A stretch of DNA of 64,000 bases, taken from assembly GCF_000278255.1 (NCBI RefSeq), contig NZ_JH725082.1, forward strand, positions 209,904 through 273,903, written 5' to 3'. Within the stretch, counting starts at the first letter, position 1. The number at the start of each line of letters is the position of its first letter. The notes beneath the pieces are model-generated. The model saw only the letters and a program-made list of their open reading frames with translations, did not search any database and was not told the origin of the DNA. A program made the translations under genes and the position numbers. This document shows, in pieces, positions 10,060-21,070 of this stretch. The DNA comes from Bartonella melophagi K-2C. Lineage in GTDB: Bacteria; Pseudomonadota; Alphaproteobacteria; Rhizobiales; Rhizobiaceae.

Positions 10060-10680
10060 TTTTATTCAACTTATTCAATGTAATGCTTCTTTATTTTTAT
10101 GGTCTTTCATAAGTTTTCTATTTTTAACAGTTACATTGAATAATATTGCCTATTTGCAAACCCAATTCCCCCCCTTAAAACAGGTTGTGTTAATGATGTA
10201 GCTCATTTGCTTGACACAACAACGATAAAAAGTCTGACAGAAAAGCTATCTGCACTAGAAAATGTATTACTTGTCGTTGTATCAAATGAGCACAAAGTAC
10301 GTATTGAGGGTGGGCTATGATTTGGAAAAAGAGCTAACAGATGCGATTTTTGCCGTCATTATTAACAATTTGATTCTTCTTAATTTTCATGAAGGAAATT
10401 ATCAAAAAAGGATCATTGAAGTAGTTAACGCAATTATTGAAGTTATTACAGAAAGTAACTCCGATGTCTAGAATCAGAGCAAAGGCTAAAATTGTTGAAA
10501 TGCAAATAAATGAACTGAAAAAGAAGAAATGATAGCAAATATTATTTTCTTTTTAATCTTTTTTCTAATGGTTGGTTTGCTAATGTAAATACTAGGCAGA
10601 AACATTTTGATGGAAGATTGGGAAGATATTCAGCTGGTAGTAGGTTTAAAGGTGGTGAAGGTTCATCAGAAGATGGTAAA
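10060..10680 (+). pseudogene. TPM-domain (YgcG-like) protein, degraded
   Basis: Remnant of a TPM-domain protein of the kind commonly encoded downstream of lemA. A hydrophobic signal-like segment (FISFLFLTVTLNNIAYLQT) leads to QFPPL. After a shift comes GCVNDVAHLLDTTTIKSLTE and KLSALEN. The family's middle part, about 40 residues around the conserved GYQLGRHWGIG, is missing. Then come SNEHKVRIE and YDLEKELTDAIFAVIINN. Near 10620-10665 a Gly-rich decayed tail remains (AGSRFKGGEGSSEDG). No normal start is evident. The lesions include one frameshift, a large deletion and later stops. Confidence 0.82.
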
Positions 10681-11061
10681 ATGTTTATTAGTTTTTATTA
10701 TAAAATGTCTTATATTTCTAACTCATGCTTGATTTGACCAGATGGAGTAAAATCTTTTCTAAATTATACTTCAATATTAAGTCTAAAATGACATCTTAAT
10801 ACGTATTCATTCTTAAAGAATAATGGCAATTAATAACATAAATTTTTTAGCCAATTATTGAAATGCAATGACACCATATACTCATCATTAATTAATGAGA
10901 TATTTTGCTGGTTTCATATCAAATTTTAATTTATTGTGTCCACACTTTAAAAATTGCAAGCTTTAGACTCAAAATAATAATATATCACTTATATTTAACT
11001 AACAGTTTTCTATTCAACTAAAATGGTAGAAATAATTAAATGCTTTCACTAATATATAAAA
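10681..11061. other. Gene-free AT-rich region upstream of lipB
   Basis: About 380 AT-rich bases after the TPM remnant. It should hold the lipB promoter, which I cannot pinpoint. No coding or structured signal seen. Confidence 0.5.
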
Positions 11062-11802
11062 ATGATGACATTTAAATTGAAACGCACTGATCGTGATTAT
11101 TTATCGTATGATTTTAAAACAGATTCTCCCACTTCACCAATTGAATGGAAAATAAGTGATGATTTAATCGAATATCCTGAAGCGCTCTGTTATATGCAAG
11201 AGCGCGTAGAAAATATTTCTGCAAAAACCGCACATGAACAAGTTTGGCTTCTTGAACATCCTCCCCTTTATACAGCTGGTACCAGTGCTAACAAAAAGGA
11301 TCTTCTAGCACCTAATTTATTTCCTGTTTATGAAGCTGGCCGTGGTGGTGAATTTACATATCATGGCCCAGGACAACGTATTGCTTATGTTATGCTTGAT
11401 CTGAAACGCCGAAAACAAGACATACGCGCTTTTATTAGTGCATTAGAACAGTGGATTATCCAAACGCTTGCACAATTTAATATTAAAGGTGAACGCCGTG
11501 AAGATAGGATTGGTGTTTGGGTTACACGACCAGATCGTCCACAAACAATAAAAGGCACTTCTTGTGAAGATAAAATCGCTGCTATTGGTATCCGTGTACG
11601 TAAGTGGGTAAGTTTTCATGGAATTGCTATCAATGTTAATCCTAACTTAGATCACTACTCAGGAATTGTTCCATGTGGAATTGCAGATTATGGTGTAACA
11701 AGTTTAATTGATTTAGGTTTACCTATAACAATACATGATGTTGATGTTGCTCTAAAACAGGCATTTGAACAAATTTTTGGCCCAACAATTGATGTTTCTT
11801 AA
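11062..11802 (+). CDS. lipB: Octanoyl-[acyl-carrier-protein]:protein N-octanoyltransferase
   Basis: LipB transfers octanoyl groups from acyl carrier protein to lipoyl domains of 2-oxoacid dehydrogenases and GcvH, the first step of lipoate synthesis. The family signature [13 protein letters not shown] lies at residues 93-105. The catalytic lysine K171 is in [10 protein letters not shown] and the catalytic cysteine C205 in [11 protein letters not shown]. At 246 residues it is typical of alphaproteobacteria. Two methionines start the frame. LipA is not in this window. Confidence 0.96.
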   Translation: MMTFKLKRTDRDYLSYDFKTDSPTSPIEWKISDDLIEYPEALCYMQERVENISAKTAHEQVWLLEHPPLYTAGTSANKKDLLAPNLFPVYEAGRGGEFTYHGPGQRIAYVMLDLKRRKQDIRAFISALEQWIIQTLAQFNIKGERREDRIGVWVTRPDRPQTIKGTSCEDKIAAIGIRVRKWVSFHGIAINVNPNLDHYSGIVPCGIADYGVTSLIDLGLPITIHDVDVALKQAFEQIFGPTIDVS

Positions 11803-11897
11803 GCACGTTGATTTTTAAATGAAAAACGGGCATAAAACTTATCTTGATTAAACGTTTATTTTAAATAACTTAAAATTTAGATAGATAATTGAATGCT

Positions 11898-13976
11898 ATG
11901 AGCGATAATAATAAAGATCTTTTTAGTATTTTAAACAAAGCTCAGCTTCGTATGGAAACGAAAGCAAATAGTCAGCAAACTTCAGTAAATTCAAAAGTAA
12001 TACCTTCAAAAGTGCCTGTATCTGCCTCTAAAAATAATGCAGAAACGAATGATTACAATGCGTCATCTATCCGAGTACTTGAAGGGTTGGAGCCTGTACG
12101 TTTGCGACCTGGAATGTATATCGGTGGAACAGATAGCAAAGCACTTCATCATTTATTTTCTGAAATCATTGATAATGCAATGGATGAAGCTATTGCTGGT
12201 TACGCTGATTTAATTGATGTATCACTGGATAAAGAGAGGTATCTAACGGTTACAGATAATGGACGTGGAATTCCTATTGAAAACCATCCTCAAATGCCAG
12301 ACAAATCTACTCTTGAAGTCATTATGACACAGCTTCATTCAGGAGGAAAATTTGATGGGAAAGCTTATCAAACCTCTGGTGGTTTACATGGAGTTGGCAT
12401 TTCCGTTGTTAACGCTCTTTCTGACGATATGGAAGTCGAAGTAGCACGAGAACGAAAACTTTACCGTCAACGTTTCTCACGCGGTATTCCTCAATCTGGA
12501 TTAGAAGACTTAGGTAATGTCTACAACCGTCGCGGTACACGAGTTCGTTTTCATCCTGATAGTAAAATTTTTGGTGAAAAAACAGCTTTTGAACCAGAAA
12601 AAATTTATAAAATGGCGCGTTCTAAAGCCTATCTTTTTAGTGGAGTTAAAATTCGCTGGAGTTGTGACCCCATAGTACTTGAAGGTATCAATAATATTCC
12701 TGAAAAAGCTACTTTTCATTTTCCAGATGGGCTTAAAGACTATTTATCATCATCATTGAATAGTAAATATTGTATCACAACTGAAATCTTTTCTGGTAAA
12801 ACGAAACAACGCGCTAATCATGGCTCAGTTGAGTGGGCAGTAGCTTGGCATAGTGGTGATGCTGGTGTACAATCCTACTGCAATACTATTCCTACACGAG
12901 AAGGTGGCAGCCATGAAATAGGGCTACGGCAAGCTCTTTTACGTGGACTGAAAGCTTATGCTGAATTAATAGGAAACAAGCGCGCTGCTATTATTACTTC
13001 TGATGATGTTATGACATCAGCTGTTGCGGTGCTTTCAGTCTTTATTAGAGAGCCTGAATTTGTTGGGCAAACTAAAGATCGATTAGCTACAATTGAAGCA
13101 CAACGTATCGTCGAAAATGCAATACGTGATCCTTTTGACCATTGGCTTGCTAATTCTCCACAAGAAGCGACAAAGCTTCTTGATTGGGTTATTGAACGAG
13201 CAGAAGAACGTGTAAAACGACGCCAAGATAGAGAAATAAATCGAAAAACGGCTGTGCGTAAATTACGCCTACCCGGTAAATTAGCAGATTGTAGCCAAAA
13301 TTCTGCTGCAGGAGCTGAATTATTCATTGTTGAAGGAGATTCGGCCGGTGGTTCTGCTAAACAAGCACGCAATAGAGCAAACCAAGCAATTTTACCTCTT
13401 CGAGGAAAAATTTTAAACGTAGCCAGTGCTGCACGCGAGAAGATGATTACAAGCCAAACAATTAGTGATCTCATCCTCGTGCTTGGATGTGGAACACGTT
13501 CTAAATATCGTGAAGATGATCTTAGATATGAGCGTGTTATTATTATGACTGACGCTGATGTTGATGGTGCACACATTGCTTCACTCTTAATAACCTTTTT
13601 CTTTCAAGAAATGCCTGACCTCATCCGTGGAGGGCATTTATATCTTGCTGTACCTCCTCTCTACAGAATATCACAAGGGGAAAAAATTGCTTACGCGCGC
13701 AATGATGCCCATAAGGATGAGTTGCTAAAAACTGAATTTATTGGAAAAGCTAAAATCGAAATTGGACGTTTTAAGGGCCTTGGAGAAATGCGCGCACAAC
13801 AGCTTAAAGAAACAACTATGCATCCCCAAAAACGCACACTTTTGCGCATTTCTATTGATGCACTTGAAATGCAAAAAACTAAAGATACAGTGGAAAGTTT
13901 AATGGGGTCAAAACCAGAAGCACGGTTTCGATTCATACAAGAAAACTCAACTTTTGCTCATAATCTCGATATCTAA
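11898..13976 (+). CDS. parE: DNA topoisomerase IV subunit B
   Basis: ParE is the ATPase subunit of topoisomerase IV, which decatenates replicated chromosomes with ParC. The GHKL ATPase motifs are EIIDNAMDEA, DNGRGIPIE and TSGGLHGVGISVVNALS. The Toprim domain has EGDSAGGSAKQARNR and the metal-binding TDADVDGAHIASLL. The PLRGKILNV stretch and overall length of about 690 residues fit ParE. ParE and GyrB are similar, but the length and absence of the GyrB C-terminal insert favour ParE. I chose ATG 11898; an in-frame TTG at 11889 would add three residues. Neither has a clear ribosome-binding site. Confidence 0.93.
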   Translation: MSDNNKDLFSILNKAQLRMETKANSQQTSVNSKVIPSKVPVSASKNNAETNDYNASSIRVLEGLEPVRLRPGMYIGGTDSKALHHLFSEIIDNAMDEAIAGYADLIDVSLDKERYLTVTDNGRGIPIENHPQMPDKSTLEVIMTQLHSGGKFDGKAYQTSGGLHGVGISVVNALSDDMEVEVARERKLYRQRFSRGIPQSGLEDLGNVYNRRGTRVRFHPDSKIFGEKTAFEPEKIYKMARSKAYLFSGVKIRWSCDPIVLEGINNIPEKATFHFPDGLKDYLSSSLNSKYCITTEIFSGKTKQRANHGSVEWAVAWHSGDAGVQSYCNTIPTREGGSHEIGLRQALLRGLKAYAELIGNKRAAIITSDDVMTSAVAVLSVFIREPEFVGQTKDRLATIEAQRIVENAIRDPFDHWLANSPQEATKLLDWVIERAEERVKRRQDREINRKTAVRKLRLPGKLADCSQNSAAGAELFIVEGDSAGGSAKQARNRANQAILPLRGKILNVASAAREKMITSQTISDLILVLGCGTRSKYREDDLRYERVIIMTDADVDGAHIASLLITFFFQEMPDLIRGGHLYLAVPPLYRISQGEKIAYARNDAHKDELLKTEFIGKAKIEIGRFKGLGEMRAQQLKETTMHPQKRTLLRISIDALEMQKTKDTVESLMGSKPEARFRFIQENSTFAHNLDI

Positions 13977-13991
13977 TCGAAAAAATATCTA

Positions 13992-15776
13992 TCACGCCAC
14001 TGCCGCCGCATCAATAACACGCAATTGTGGTTTGATCATTCCATTCCAGTAATTTAAACTAAGATTACCTGCCACATGAATTGTTTCACCAACATTTTCA
14101 GAAAGAAAATTGCCAAGGGACGTTCCCACTGCATGAAAAGCTATTCCTTGGAGTTTTTTGCCTTCAAGATCAGAAACAAAGAGGCGCAAATGTCCTTTTC
14201 CAACCTCACATACACTGACCAATCGATGAGAAGGAAGAACAAAAACAGGTGTAGCATTTTCTGAACCAAAAGGGCCTGCTTTTTCAATCATATCAAAAAG
14301 ACCTTTATTAGCACCAGAAGCAGAAAGAAAACCATCTATATTAAGAGACTTTTTAGCACGCAATTGCGAAACTACTAAAGAAACTTTTTCTTCTAACCAT
14401 TCTCGAAAAGCTTCAACTTTCGTAGATTGAATTGTAATCCCAGCTGCCATACTATGCCCTCCCCCTTTTTCTAATAAGTTTAATGTGACAGCTTCATAAA
14501 CAAGTGCACCTAAATCCACACCACTAATTGAACGTCCTGATCCTGTACCGCTACCATCTTCTTTCAAAGCAATTACAAAAACAGGACAAAAAAAACGTTC
14601 TTTTAAACGGGACGCAAGAATACCAACAATTCCTGGATGCCATTCTTGGCAAGCAACTACAAGTGATGATGATATTTCTTTATCGTGATGAACAGAATCA
14701 ATATAAGCTTCTGCTTGAGCTAATTGAATAGCTTCCATCTCTTGACGTTCCTGATTAAGTTTATTTAATTGCTCTGCCATTTTATCAGCTTCACCTCTAT
14801 TATCACAACTGAGCAAACGCGCTCCCAAAGCTTGGTCTCCAATGCGCCCTCCCGCATTAATTCTAGGCCCTAATAAAAAACCTAAATGAAAACTGTTAAT
14901 TGGCTCACCTATACCTGCAACCTTTGCTAAAGCAGCTATCCCAACATTATGCATAGAACGTGCTACTTGAAGCCCTTTTACTACAAAAGCACGATTAACA
15001 CCTCGCAATGGAACCACATCACATACAGTGGCTAATGCAACAAGATCAAGCATACTCAAAAGGTCAGGAACAGTTTCTACCCATTTTTGCTTCCGCAGTA
15101 AATGATTTACCCATACTAATGTAACAAATACGATGCCAGCAGCACATAAATGCCCTTGTTCAGAAAAATCATCAGGGCGATTAGGATTAACGAGAGCAAT
15201 AGCCTCCTGATGAATGTCTGACATTTGGTGATGATCTAAAACCACAACATCAGCACCTGCAAGCCTAGCTGCCTTTATTGCATCTGGACTGTTTGCACCA
15301 CAATCAACGGTAATAATTAAATTCGCCCCTTCTTGGGCCAGCATCTTCATTGCTTGTTCATTTGGACCATAGCCCTCAACGATACGATCAGGAATATAGA
15401 TTTTAACTGTTATACCAAAATAACGTAAAAAACGTGCCAAAAGCGCTGATGAACAAGCTCCATCAACGTCATAATCACCAAAAACAGCTATTTTCTCTTG
15501 GTTCATAATAGCCTTAACCAAGCGCTCTGCTGCACATTGCATATCCGTAAAACTTTCTGGATTAGGCAATAGATTGCGTAGCGTGGGATTAATAAAAGCA
15601 ACAGCTTCAGATTCATCAACGTTTCTTGCAGCAAGAACCCGAGCTAATTGATCTGGAAAACCAAATTTTTGAGAAATAGCACGAGCATTATTGATCCCTT
15701 GAATATCAAGAGGATCCACCCAAGCTTGATCACAAGCAGAAGATTTAACATTGAGACAATAATAGGGTAACTGCAT
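13992..15776 (-). CDS. recJ: Single-stranded-DNA-specific 5'-3' exonuclease RecJ
   Basis: RecJ degrades single-stranded DNA 5' to 3' in recombination and mismatch repair. The DHH-family metal motifs are FGDYDVDGACSSALL (about residue 97), TVDCGANSPDAI and VVVLDHHQ, followed by LLGPRINAGGRIGD and EKGGGHSMAAGI of the DHHA1 domain. A C-terminal OB-like region follows. The 594 residues match the family. It is convergent with parE, 15 nt from its stop. Confidence 0.96.
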   Translation of the reverse strand: MQLPYYCLNVKSSACDQAWVDPLDIQGINNARAISQKFGFPDQLARVLAARNVDESEAVAFINPTLRNLLPNPESFTDMQCAAERLVKAIMNQEKIAVFGDYDVDGACSSALLARFLRYFGITVKIYIPDRIVEGYGPNEQAMKMLAQEGANLIITVDCGANSPDAIKAARLAGADVVVLDHHQMSDIHQEAIALVNPNRPDDFSEQGHLCAAGIVFVTLVWVNHLLRKQKWVETVPDLLSMLDLVALATVCDVVPLRGVNRAFVVKGLQVARSMHNVGIAALAKVAGIGEPINSFHLGFLLGPRINAGGRIGDQALGARLLSCDNRGEADKMAEQLNKLNQERQEMEAIQLAQAEAYIDSVHHDKEISSSLVVACQEWHPGIVGILASRLKERFFCPVFVIALKEDGSGTGSGRSISGVDLGALVYEAVTLNLLEKGGGHSMAAGITIQSTKVEAFREWLEEKVSLVVSQLRAKKSLNIDGFLSASGANKGLFDMIEKAGPFGSENATPVFVLPSHRLVSVCEVGKGHLRLFVSDLEGKKLQGIAFHAVGTSLGNFLSENVGETIHVAGNLSLNYWNGMIKPQLRVIDAAAVA

Positions 15777-15945
15777 TATCCTTTATGTACAACGAAAGTA
15801 GCAAAAATACAATTAGCACTTAAAAGATGAAATATTTTATATAGCGTCATATTTTATCTCGTGATATGAGTAGACTGTTACACTTAAGAGCATTATAATA
15901 TTTTTATATTTGTAATTGTGCTATTTTATTAGTTTTTATTTTTTC

Positions 15946-15972
15946 TTGACGCAAATCGTAAGACATTATATC
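15946..15972 (+). promoter_or_regulatory. Putative promoter of rplM-rpsI
   Basis: TTGACG at 15946-15951 is followed 15 bases later by TATATC, or 17 bases later by TATCAG, about 100 nt before rplM. The -35 is close to consensus and the -10 is weak. The rest of 15777-16073 contains no gene; it separates recJ (minus) from rplM (plus). Confidence 0.4.
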
Positions 15973-16073
15973 AGACAGATAATATATACTGAGATGTATT
16001 TTGTTGTGGTAATCATTCACAACGAATAATAAAAATGTTTTCATATTAAAGGGCTTTAATAAAGGATACTTCT

Positions 16074-16538
16074 ATGGCAACTTTTTCACAAAAGCCAACT
16101 GAAGTGGTAAAGAAATGGGTTATTATTAACGCAGAAAACCTTGTTTTAGGTCGTCTTGCCACGCTCGTTGCCAATCGCTTACGTGGCAAACATAAACCTA
16201 CTTTTACCCCTCATGTCGATGATGGTGACAATGTCATTGTTATCAATGCAGAAAAAGTAGCTCTTACTGGCAAAAAATATACTGATAAGAAATATTATTG
16301 GCACACTGGCTATATCGGTGGCATCAAAGAGCGTACAGCTCGTCAAATTCTTGAAGGTCGTTTTCCTCAGCGAATTGTTGAAAAAGCAGTAGAACGCATG
16401 ATTCCCCGTGGTCCACTCGGTCGTCGTCAAATGAAAAATTTACGTGTTTATGCCGGTAGTCAACATCCGCATGCAGCGCAACAGCCTGAAGCTCTTGATG
16501 TCGGTGCTCTAAACCGCAAAAATAAAAGGATTGCTTAA
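16074..16538 (+). CDS. rplM: 50S ribosomal protein L13
   Basis: L13 is an early-assembling large-subunit protein. The sequence [20 protein letters not shown], then [18 protein letters not shown] and [18 protein letters not shown] are family signatures. The 154 residues match alphaproteobacterial L13. It is followed by rpsI after three bases, the conserved L13-S9 operon. Confidence 0.98.
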   Translation: MATFSQKPTEVVKKWVIINAENLVLGRLATLVANRLRGKHKPTFTPHVDDGDNVIVINAEKVALTGKKYTDKKYYWHTGYIGGIKERTARQILEGRFPQRIVEKAVERMIPRGPLGRRQMKNLRVYAGSQHPHAAQQPEALDVGALNRKNKRIA

Positions 16539-16541
16539 ATT

Positions 16542-17039
16542 ATGGCTGAAATTAATTCTCTTTCTGAACTTGGTGCAACAATATCGACTGTAGAAGTTAA
16601 TAATAAAAATGAAAATGTTGCTGCTCCTATTCACATGCAAAAACTTGATTCACAAAAGCGTGCTTATGCAACAGGAAAACGTAAAGATGCTGTTGCTCGT
16701 GTATGGGTCAAGCCAGGCTCTGGAAAAATTACTATTAATAATAAAGAGTTTGATAAATATTTTGCCCGTCCTGTTCTTAGAATGATTCTTCGTCAGCCGA
16801 TTGTTACAACCAAAAGAGATACCCAATTTGACATTGTTGCAACTGTCGCTGGTGGTGGTCTTTCCGGCCAAGCAGGTGCAGTACGTCATGGAATTTCTAA
16901 AGCTTTAACTTACTATGAACCAGAACTTCGTACTATCTTAAAAAAAGGTGGTTTTCTTACACGAGATAGCCGTGTTGTCGAACGTAAAAAATATGGTAAA
17001 GCAAAAGCGCGTCGCTCTTTCCAATTTTCAAAGCGTTAA
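16542..17039 (+). CDS. rpsI: 30S ribosomal protein S9
   Basis: S9 contacts P-site tRNA through its C-terminal tail. The conserved core begins at [20 protein letters not shown], and the protein ends in the canonical [17 protein letters not shown]. An N-terminal extension of about 38 residues is typical of alphaproteobacterial S9. Co-transcribed with rplM. Confidence 0.98.
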   Translation: MAEINSLSELGATISTVEVNNKNENVAAPIHMQKLDSQKRAYATGKRKDAVARVWVKPGSGKITINNKEFDKYFARPVLRMILRQPIVTTKRDTQFDIVATVAGGGLSGQAGAVRHGISKALTYYEPELRTILKKGGFLTRDSRVVERKKYGKAKARRSFQFSKR

Positions 17040-17184
17040 TTTCAGCTTTTATATGTATGATACGAAAACTTTATCTTTCAGTGGGGTTTTTATTTTAAAT
17101 AATATATTTAAAAACTATTTTATAAAATTACGCTTTCAGTTTTATTTTCCTATTATCATTAAAAAAGAAAACTGAATAACAATT

Positions 17185-17550
17185 TCAGTCTAAAAAAGAC
17201 TTCAGCATTGTAATAAAATGCGGAACAGAAATAGGTTTTGACATATACTCTTCACATCCACTTGCACGAATGCGCTCTTCATCCCCCTTCATGGCAAAAG
17301 CTGTTACAGCGACAATAGGAATAGATTTAAGTTCTTCATCCTCTTTTAGTTGTTTAATAACCTCAATCCCTGAAACTTCAGGCAACTGAATATCCATAAT
17401 AATAAGAGAGGGCATTGTCGAGCGAGCTAAATCTAATGCAATAAGGCCATTACGCGTTTCAACGGTTTTGTAACCACTCACCTCTACAAGATCACGGAAT
17501 AACTTCATGTTCAGTTCGTTATCTTCTACGATCATGACTTTCTTTAACAT
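17185..17550 (-). CDS. divK: DivK-type single-domain response regulator
   Basis: A 121-residue receiver domain without an output domain. In alphaproteobacteria DivK is phosphorylated or dephosphorylated by DivJ/PleC and regulates the CckA-CtrA cell-cycle pathway. Visible residues are the acidic pocket (E9/D10), phospho-acceptor D53 in [13 protein letters not shown]83 and K105 in [24 protein letters not shown] is strongly DivK-like. PleD, the common downstream neighbour, is absent; rpsI is convergent. Confidence 0.9.
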   Translation of the reverse strand: MLKKVMIVEDNELNMKLFRDLVEVSGYKTVETRNGLIALDLARSTMPSLIIMDIQLPEVSGIEVIKQLKEDEELKSIPIVAVTAFAMKGDEERIRASGCEEYMSKPISVPHFITMLKSFLD

Positions 17551-17869
17551 TAATATAAATTTACCCTTTTATAAAAATAGAAAATATAAGCTAAATACAT
17601 TTTTTCTTTTCTAATTTTTCTACACAAATCTTTCTTTTACGGCATTATAGCAGCAAGAAAATTATATTGGATCCACTTTTTGCAAGAAACATACTGACAT
17701 TTAACTTTGTAAGAAATCTTCTTATAAAGAATATATAATTATACACTGTGATTGTTAGATAAAACCTATATACTTTGTTTAATTTAGTTTGCTTTCAATT
17801 GACATTAAAACTCAAATTATTCTCTATTTCACGACTTTATTGTACGCAAATTCAATAATTTTATATATT
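17551..17869. other. Gene-free AT-rich region upstream of divK
   Basis: About 320 bases between divK and the MBL-fold gene, both on the minus strand. It should contain the divK promoter. I saw no GANTC (CcrM) site and no clear promoter or terminator. Confidence 0.4.
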
Positions 17870-18682
17870 CTAGAATACATTCGTTTTAAAGGTAAGACCT
17901 TGATAAGCAGGCTCAACGTTTGGTGGGACGTAATTTAAAACATCATTATAATCAAGCGAATTATCCATATGAGTCAATATAGCTCGTTTAGGCTTTAAAT
18001 AGTTTATCCAATGCAATGCTTGATCAACCGAAAAATGACTTGGATGAGGTTTAAACTGAAGAGAGTCAATAATTAAAACATCTAAATCCATAAGGTTTTG
18101 TAATGCTTCTACAGGAAATTGATTTACATCTATACAGTAAGCAACATTGCCAATACGAAAACCCAAAGAGTTAATGGCACCATGAAATTGTAAATGTGTG
18201 TTAAAAGTAATTTCTCCGCCCTGCCCTTGAATTGTAAATTCACTGTTTTCATTTATAAGATGTGCCTTTAAAATAGGGGAATAATTGGAACCCTTTGGTG
18301 TTTGAAAACAATAACCAAAAGACTCGTTAAGATACTTTAACGTAAATGCATTTGCATAAATATCTATTAAACATTTTTGTGCAAGCGCATAACTACGTAA
18401 ATCATCAATACCATGAACATGATCTGCATGAGGATGTGTATAGACAGTAGCATCAAGATGATTAACATGTGATTTTATCATTTGTGATCGAAAATCTGGA
18501 CCTGTATCAATAACAACTGTTGTTTTCTTTCCCGATTTATCAATTCGTTCAATTAAAAGAGAAGTTCTATAGCGTTTATTTTTCGGATTGTTCGGATCAC
18601 AAGCTCCCCAATAACCATTGGGACGCGGTACTCCTGGAGACGAACCACAACCCAATATCGTAAATCGGTAACAATCAAACAT
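17870..18682 (-). CDS. MBL-fold metallo-hydrolase (PhnP-like)
   Basis: A 270-residue metallo-beta-lactamase-fold protein. The metal-binding motif is THPHADHVHG (H83, H85, D87, H88), with further ligands expected in the later DVNQFP and AILTHMDNSLDY segments. The N terminus GCGSSPGVPRPNGYWGACDP is typical of a widespread subfamily related to PhnP phosphodiesterases. In Rhizobiales it usually follows tatD, as here (5 nt away), so it is the last gene of the metG-tatD operon. The substrate is unknown; annotation as a phosphonate enzyme is not supported by context. Confidence 0.85.
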   Translation of the reverse strand: MFDCYRFTILGCGSSPGVPRPNGYWGACDPNNPKNKRYRTSLLIERIDKSGKKTTVVIDTGPDFRSQMIKSHVNHLDATVYTHPHADHVHGIDDLRSYALAQKCLIDIYANAFTLKYLNESFGYCFQTPKGSNYSPILKAHLINENSEFTIQGQGGEITFNTHLQFHGAINSLGFRIGNVAYCIDVNQFPVEALQNLMDLDVLIIDSLQFKPHPSHFSVDQALHWINYLKPKRAILTHMDNSLDYNDVLNYVPPNVEPAYQGLTFKTNVF

Positions 18683-18687
18683 TCTCT

Positions 18688-19464
18688 TTATTTCATTTTG
18701 CTAAATAAACGAAAAGCATTCTGTGTCGTTATCTGAGCGATTTCTTCAATACTTAAGCCGAGAGTTTCAGCCAAAATAACCGCTGTATGATACACAAAAG
18801 ACGGCTCATTTGTTTGTCCACGGTAAGGAACAGGTGCTAAAAATGGTGAATCTGTTTCAATTAACAAACGTTCATAAGGCACAATTTTTGCTATTTCACG
18901 AATTTCGAGTGCATTTTTAAAAGTGAGAATACCTGAAAAAGATATATAGCCACCAAGCTCAATGCCAGCACGAGCAAGCTGCATACCAGACGAATAACAA
19001 TGAAAAATAAATGGAAATTCTCCTTCTTTCATTTGTTCACGTAATATCTGTTCCATATCAGCATCCGCCTTACGCGAATGAATTACAAGAGGTAGCTGTG
19101 TTTCCTGAGAAGCAATGATATGTTCCTGAAAACTCTTCTTTTGTTCTTGTGGTGAAGTATAATTATAATGATAATCAAGCCCAGACTCACCAAATGCGAC
19201 AATTTTAGGATGTTTTGATAAACAAATAAGATTTTCAGCTTTAATATTCTGTTCTTCACAGACATGATTGGGGTGAGTACCAACAGAACAAAAAACCTGT
19301 TCATAGGCTTTTGTGATTGCTAAAAGTTTATTCAACTTATGAACATGTGTCGAAATTGTTATCATACGTCCAACATCAACAGCTAAAGCCCGTTGAATAA
19401 TACCATCCAAATCCTGAGCAAAATCTTCAAAATCAAGATGACAGTGCGTATCAATCAACATCAT
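18688..19464 (-). CDS. tatD: TatD family 3'-5' deoxyribonuclease
   Basis: TatD-family enzymes are metal-dependent DNases of the amidohydrolase superfamily. Ligand motifs appear in order: [11 protein letters not shown] (H7, H9), [24 protein letters not shown] and ETDSPFLAP. The 258 residues match the family. Its 5' end overlaps metG by 14 nt, a common arrangement in alphaproteobacteria. Two adjacent ATGs are possible starts. Confidence 0.94.
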   Translation of the reverse strand: MMLIDTHCHLDFEDFAQDLDGIIQRALAVDVGRMITISTHVHKLNKLLAITKAYEQVFCSVGTHPNHVCEEQNIKAENLICLSKHPKIVAFGESGLDYHYNYTSPQEQKKSFQEHIIASQETQLPLVIHSRKADADMEQILREQMKEGEFPFIFHCYSSGMQLARAGIELGGYISFSGILTFKNALEIREIAKIVPYERLLIETDSPFLAPVPYRGQTNEPSFVYHTAVILAETLGLSIEEIAQITTQNAFRLFSKMK

Positions 19465-21010
19465 TCACATCAGCTTTCTTAAAGACATAACGGGGGAAAA
19501 TCGGCACCGGCAATGGAAGATTTTCACCTTCTTTAATTTTTGAATCGCTTATATGATGTAATAAGCGATCTTCTTTAGCAATTGCAAGACTATCAAGAAG
19601 TTTAGCAGCTGATTGAGGAATAAAAGGCAACAGCATAATACCTATCCGTCGTAAAACTTCCAAAGTTACATAAAGAACTGTAAAAAATCTTTCTGGATTA
19701 CTTTTACATAAACTCCAAGGTTCTTCACTGGCAAAATAGCGGTTAGCATTTGCTACAACTGAAAAAATAGCTGAAAGTGCTAAATGTGGCGCCTGGCATA
19801 ACATAGCTTGGCGTGTAACCTCAATTACTTGAAGAGATTGTTCTAAAAGTTGTTCATCCTGAGCTAAAAATTCAGCTGGTGCAGGAATTTTTGCGTCACA
19901 ATTTTTTTGTATCATGGATAAAGAACGCTGTGCTAAATTGCCAAGATTATTAACAAGATCTGCAGTGATACGATTTACAAAACTTTCGTGATTATAACTA
20001 CCATCTTGCCCGAATGGTATTTCACGAAGAAAAAAATAACGGACTTGATCAAGACCATAACGGTCAATCATTTCAAAAGGGTCAACTATATTTCCAACGG
20101 ATTTTGACATTTTTGCACCGCGATTTAACAAAAAACCGTGTGCAAAAATACGTTTAGGCAATTCAATCCCAGCTGATATTAAAAATGCTGGCCAATAAAT
20201 TGCGTGGAAACGAATAATATCTTTGCCAATAATATGAGTACTTGCAGACCAAAAATGACGTTTTTTTGATGTTTCATTGAAAAAATCAATTGCTGTAAGA
20301 TAATTTGTAAGCGCATCAACCCAAACGTACATTACATGCTTTGAATTATTTGGGACACAAACCCCCCAATTAAAATTTGTCCGAGAAATGGAAATATCTT
20401 TTAACCCTGATTTGATAAAACTTATAATCTCATTACGCCGTTCATTGGGAGCAATGAAATCAGGATATTTTTCATAATGCTCAAGAAGAGATTTTTCATA
20501 ACGGGAAAGCCTAAAAAAATAACTTTCTTCTTCATTCCACTCAACTGGAGATCCTAGCTCTTTTTCATAACGGATTCCATCTTCCCCAATTTGGGTGTCC
20601 TTTTCTTCATAATAAGATTCTTGACGAACCGAATACCAACCAGCATAACGATCAAGGTAAATATCTCCATTAGCTTCCATTTTTTTCCAAATCGCTTGAC
20701 AGGTTCGGTGATGTCTTTCTTCTGTCGTGCGAATGAAATCATCGTTAGAACAGTTTAACTTTGTAAGCATCTTTTGAAAGATAGCACTGTTACGATCTGC
20801 AAGTTGCTGAGGTGTTATGTTCAATGCTTCTGCTGCCTGTTGCATTTTGAGACCATGCTCATCCGTGCCAGATAGAAAAAATACGTCTTTACCGTCTAAT
20901 CGTTGAAAACGAGCTAAAGAATCACTCGCAATTGCATTATAAGCATGCCCAATATGCGGAGCACCATTAGGATAAAAAATTGGAGTAGTTATATAATACG
21001 TGTCACGCAT
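19451..21010 (-). CDS. metG: Methionyl-tRNA synthetase
   Basis: A class I aminoacyl-tRNA synthetase that charges tRNA-Met. The HIGH motif is at residues 19-22 ([11 protein letters not shown]) and KMSKS near residue 303 ([10 protein letters not shown]). The 519-residue form lacks the C-terminal tRNA-binding domain of E. coli MetG, as is common in alphaproteobacteria. The connective peptide has no clear zinc-knuckle cysteines. It sits between holB and tatD. Confidence 0.96.
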   Translation of the reverse strand: MRDTYYITTPIFYPNGAPHIGHAYNAIASDSLARFQRLDGKDVFFLSGTDEHGLKMQQAAEALNITPQQLADRNSAIFQKMLTKLNCSNDDFIRTTEERHHRTCQAIWKKMEANGDIYLDRYAGWYSVRQESYYEEKDTQIGEDGIRYEKELGSPVEWNEEESYFFRLSRYEKSLLEHYEKYPDFIAPNERRNEIISFIKSGLKDISISRTNFNWGVCVPNNSKHVMYVWVDALTNYLTAIDFFNETSKKRHFWSASTHIIGKDIIRFHAIYWPAFLISAGIELPKRIFAHGFLLNRGAKMSKSVGNIVDPFEMIDRYGLDQVRYFFLREIPFGQDGSYNHESFVNRITADLVNNLGNLAQRSLSMIQKNCDAKIPAPAEFLAQDEQLLEQSLQVIEVTRQAMLCQAPHLALSAIFSVVANANRYFASEEPWSLCKSNPERFFTVLYVTLEVLRRIGIMLLPFIPQSAAKLLDSLAIAKEDRLLHHISDSKIKEGENLPLPVPIFPRYVFKKADVNDVD

Positions 21011-21070
21011 GTTATATCCAGTTGAAACATAAAAAAGGATACAATGACATAACGCCTATTAATTACATTG

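Noticed and set aside
12956-13576. 206-codon minus-strand frame inside parE
   Set aside because: Exactly antisense to conserved ParE coding sequence, low-complexity composition with many Ser/Arg, no ribosome-binding site; a codon-bias shadow.
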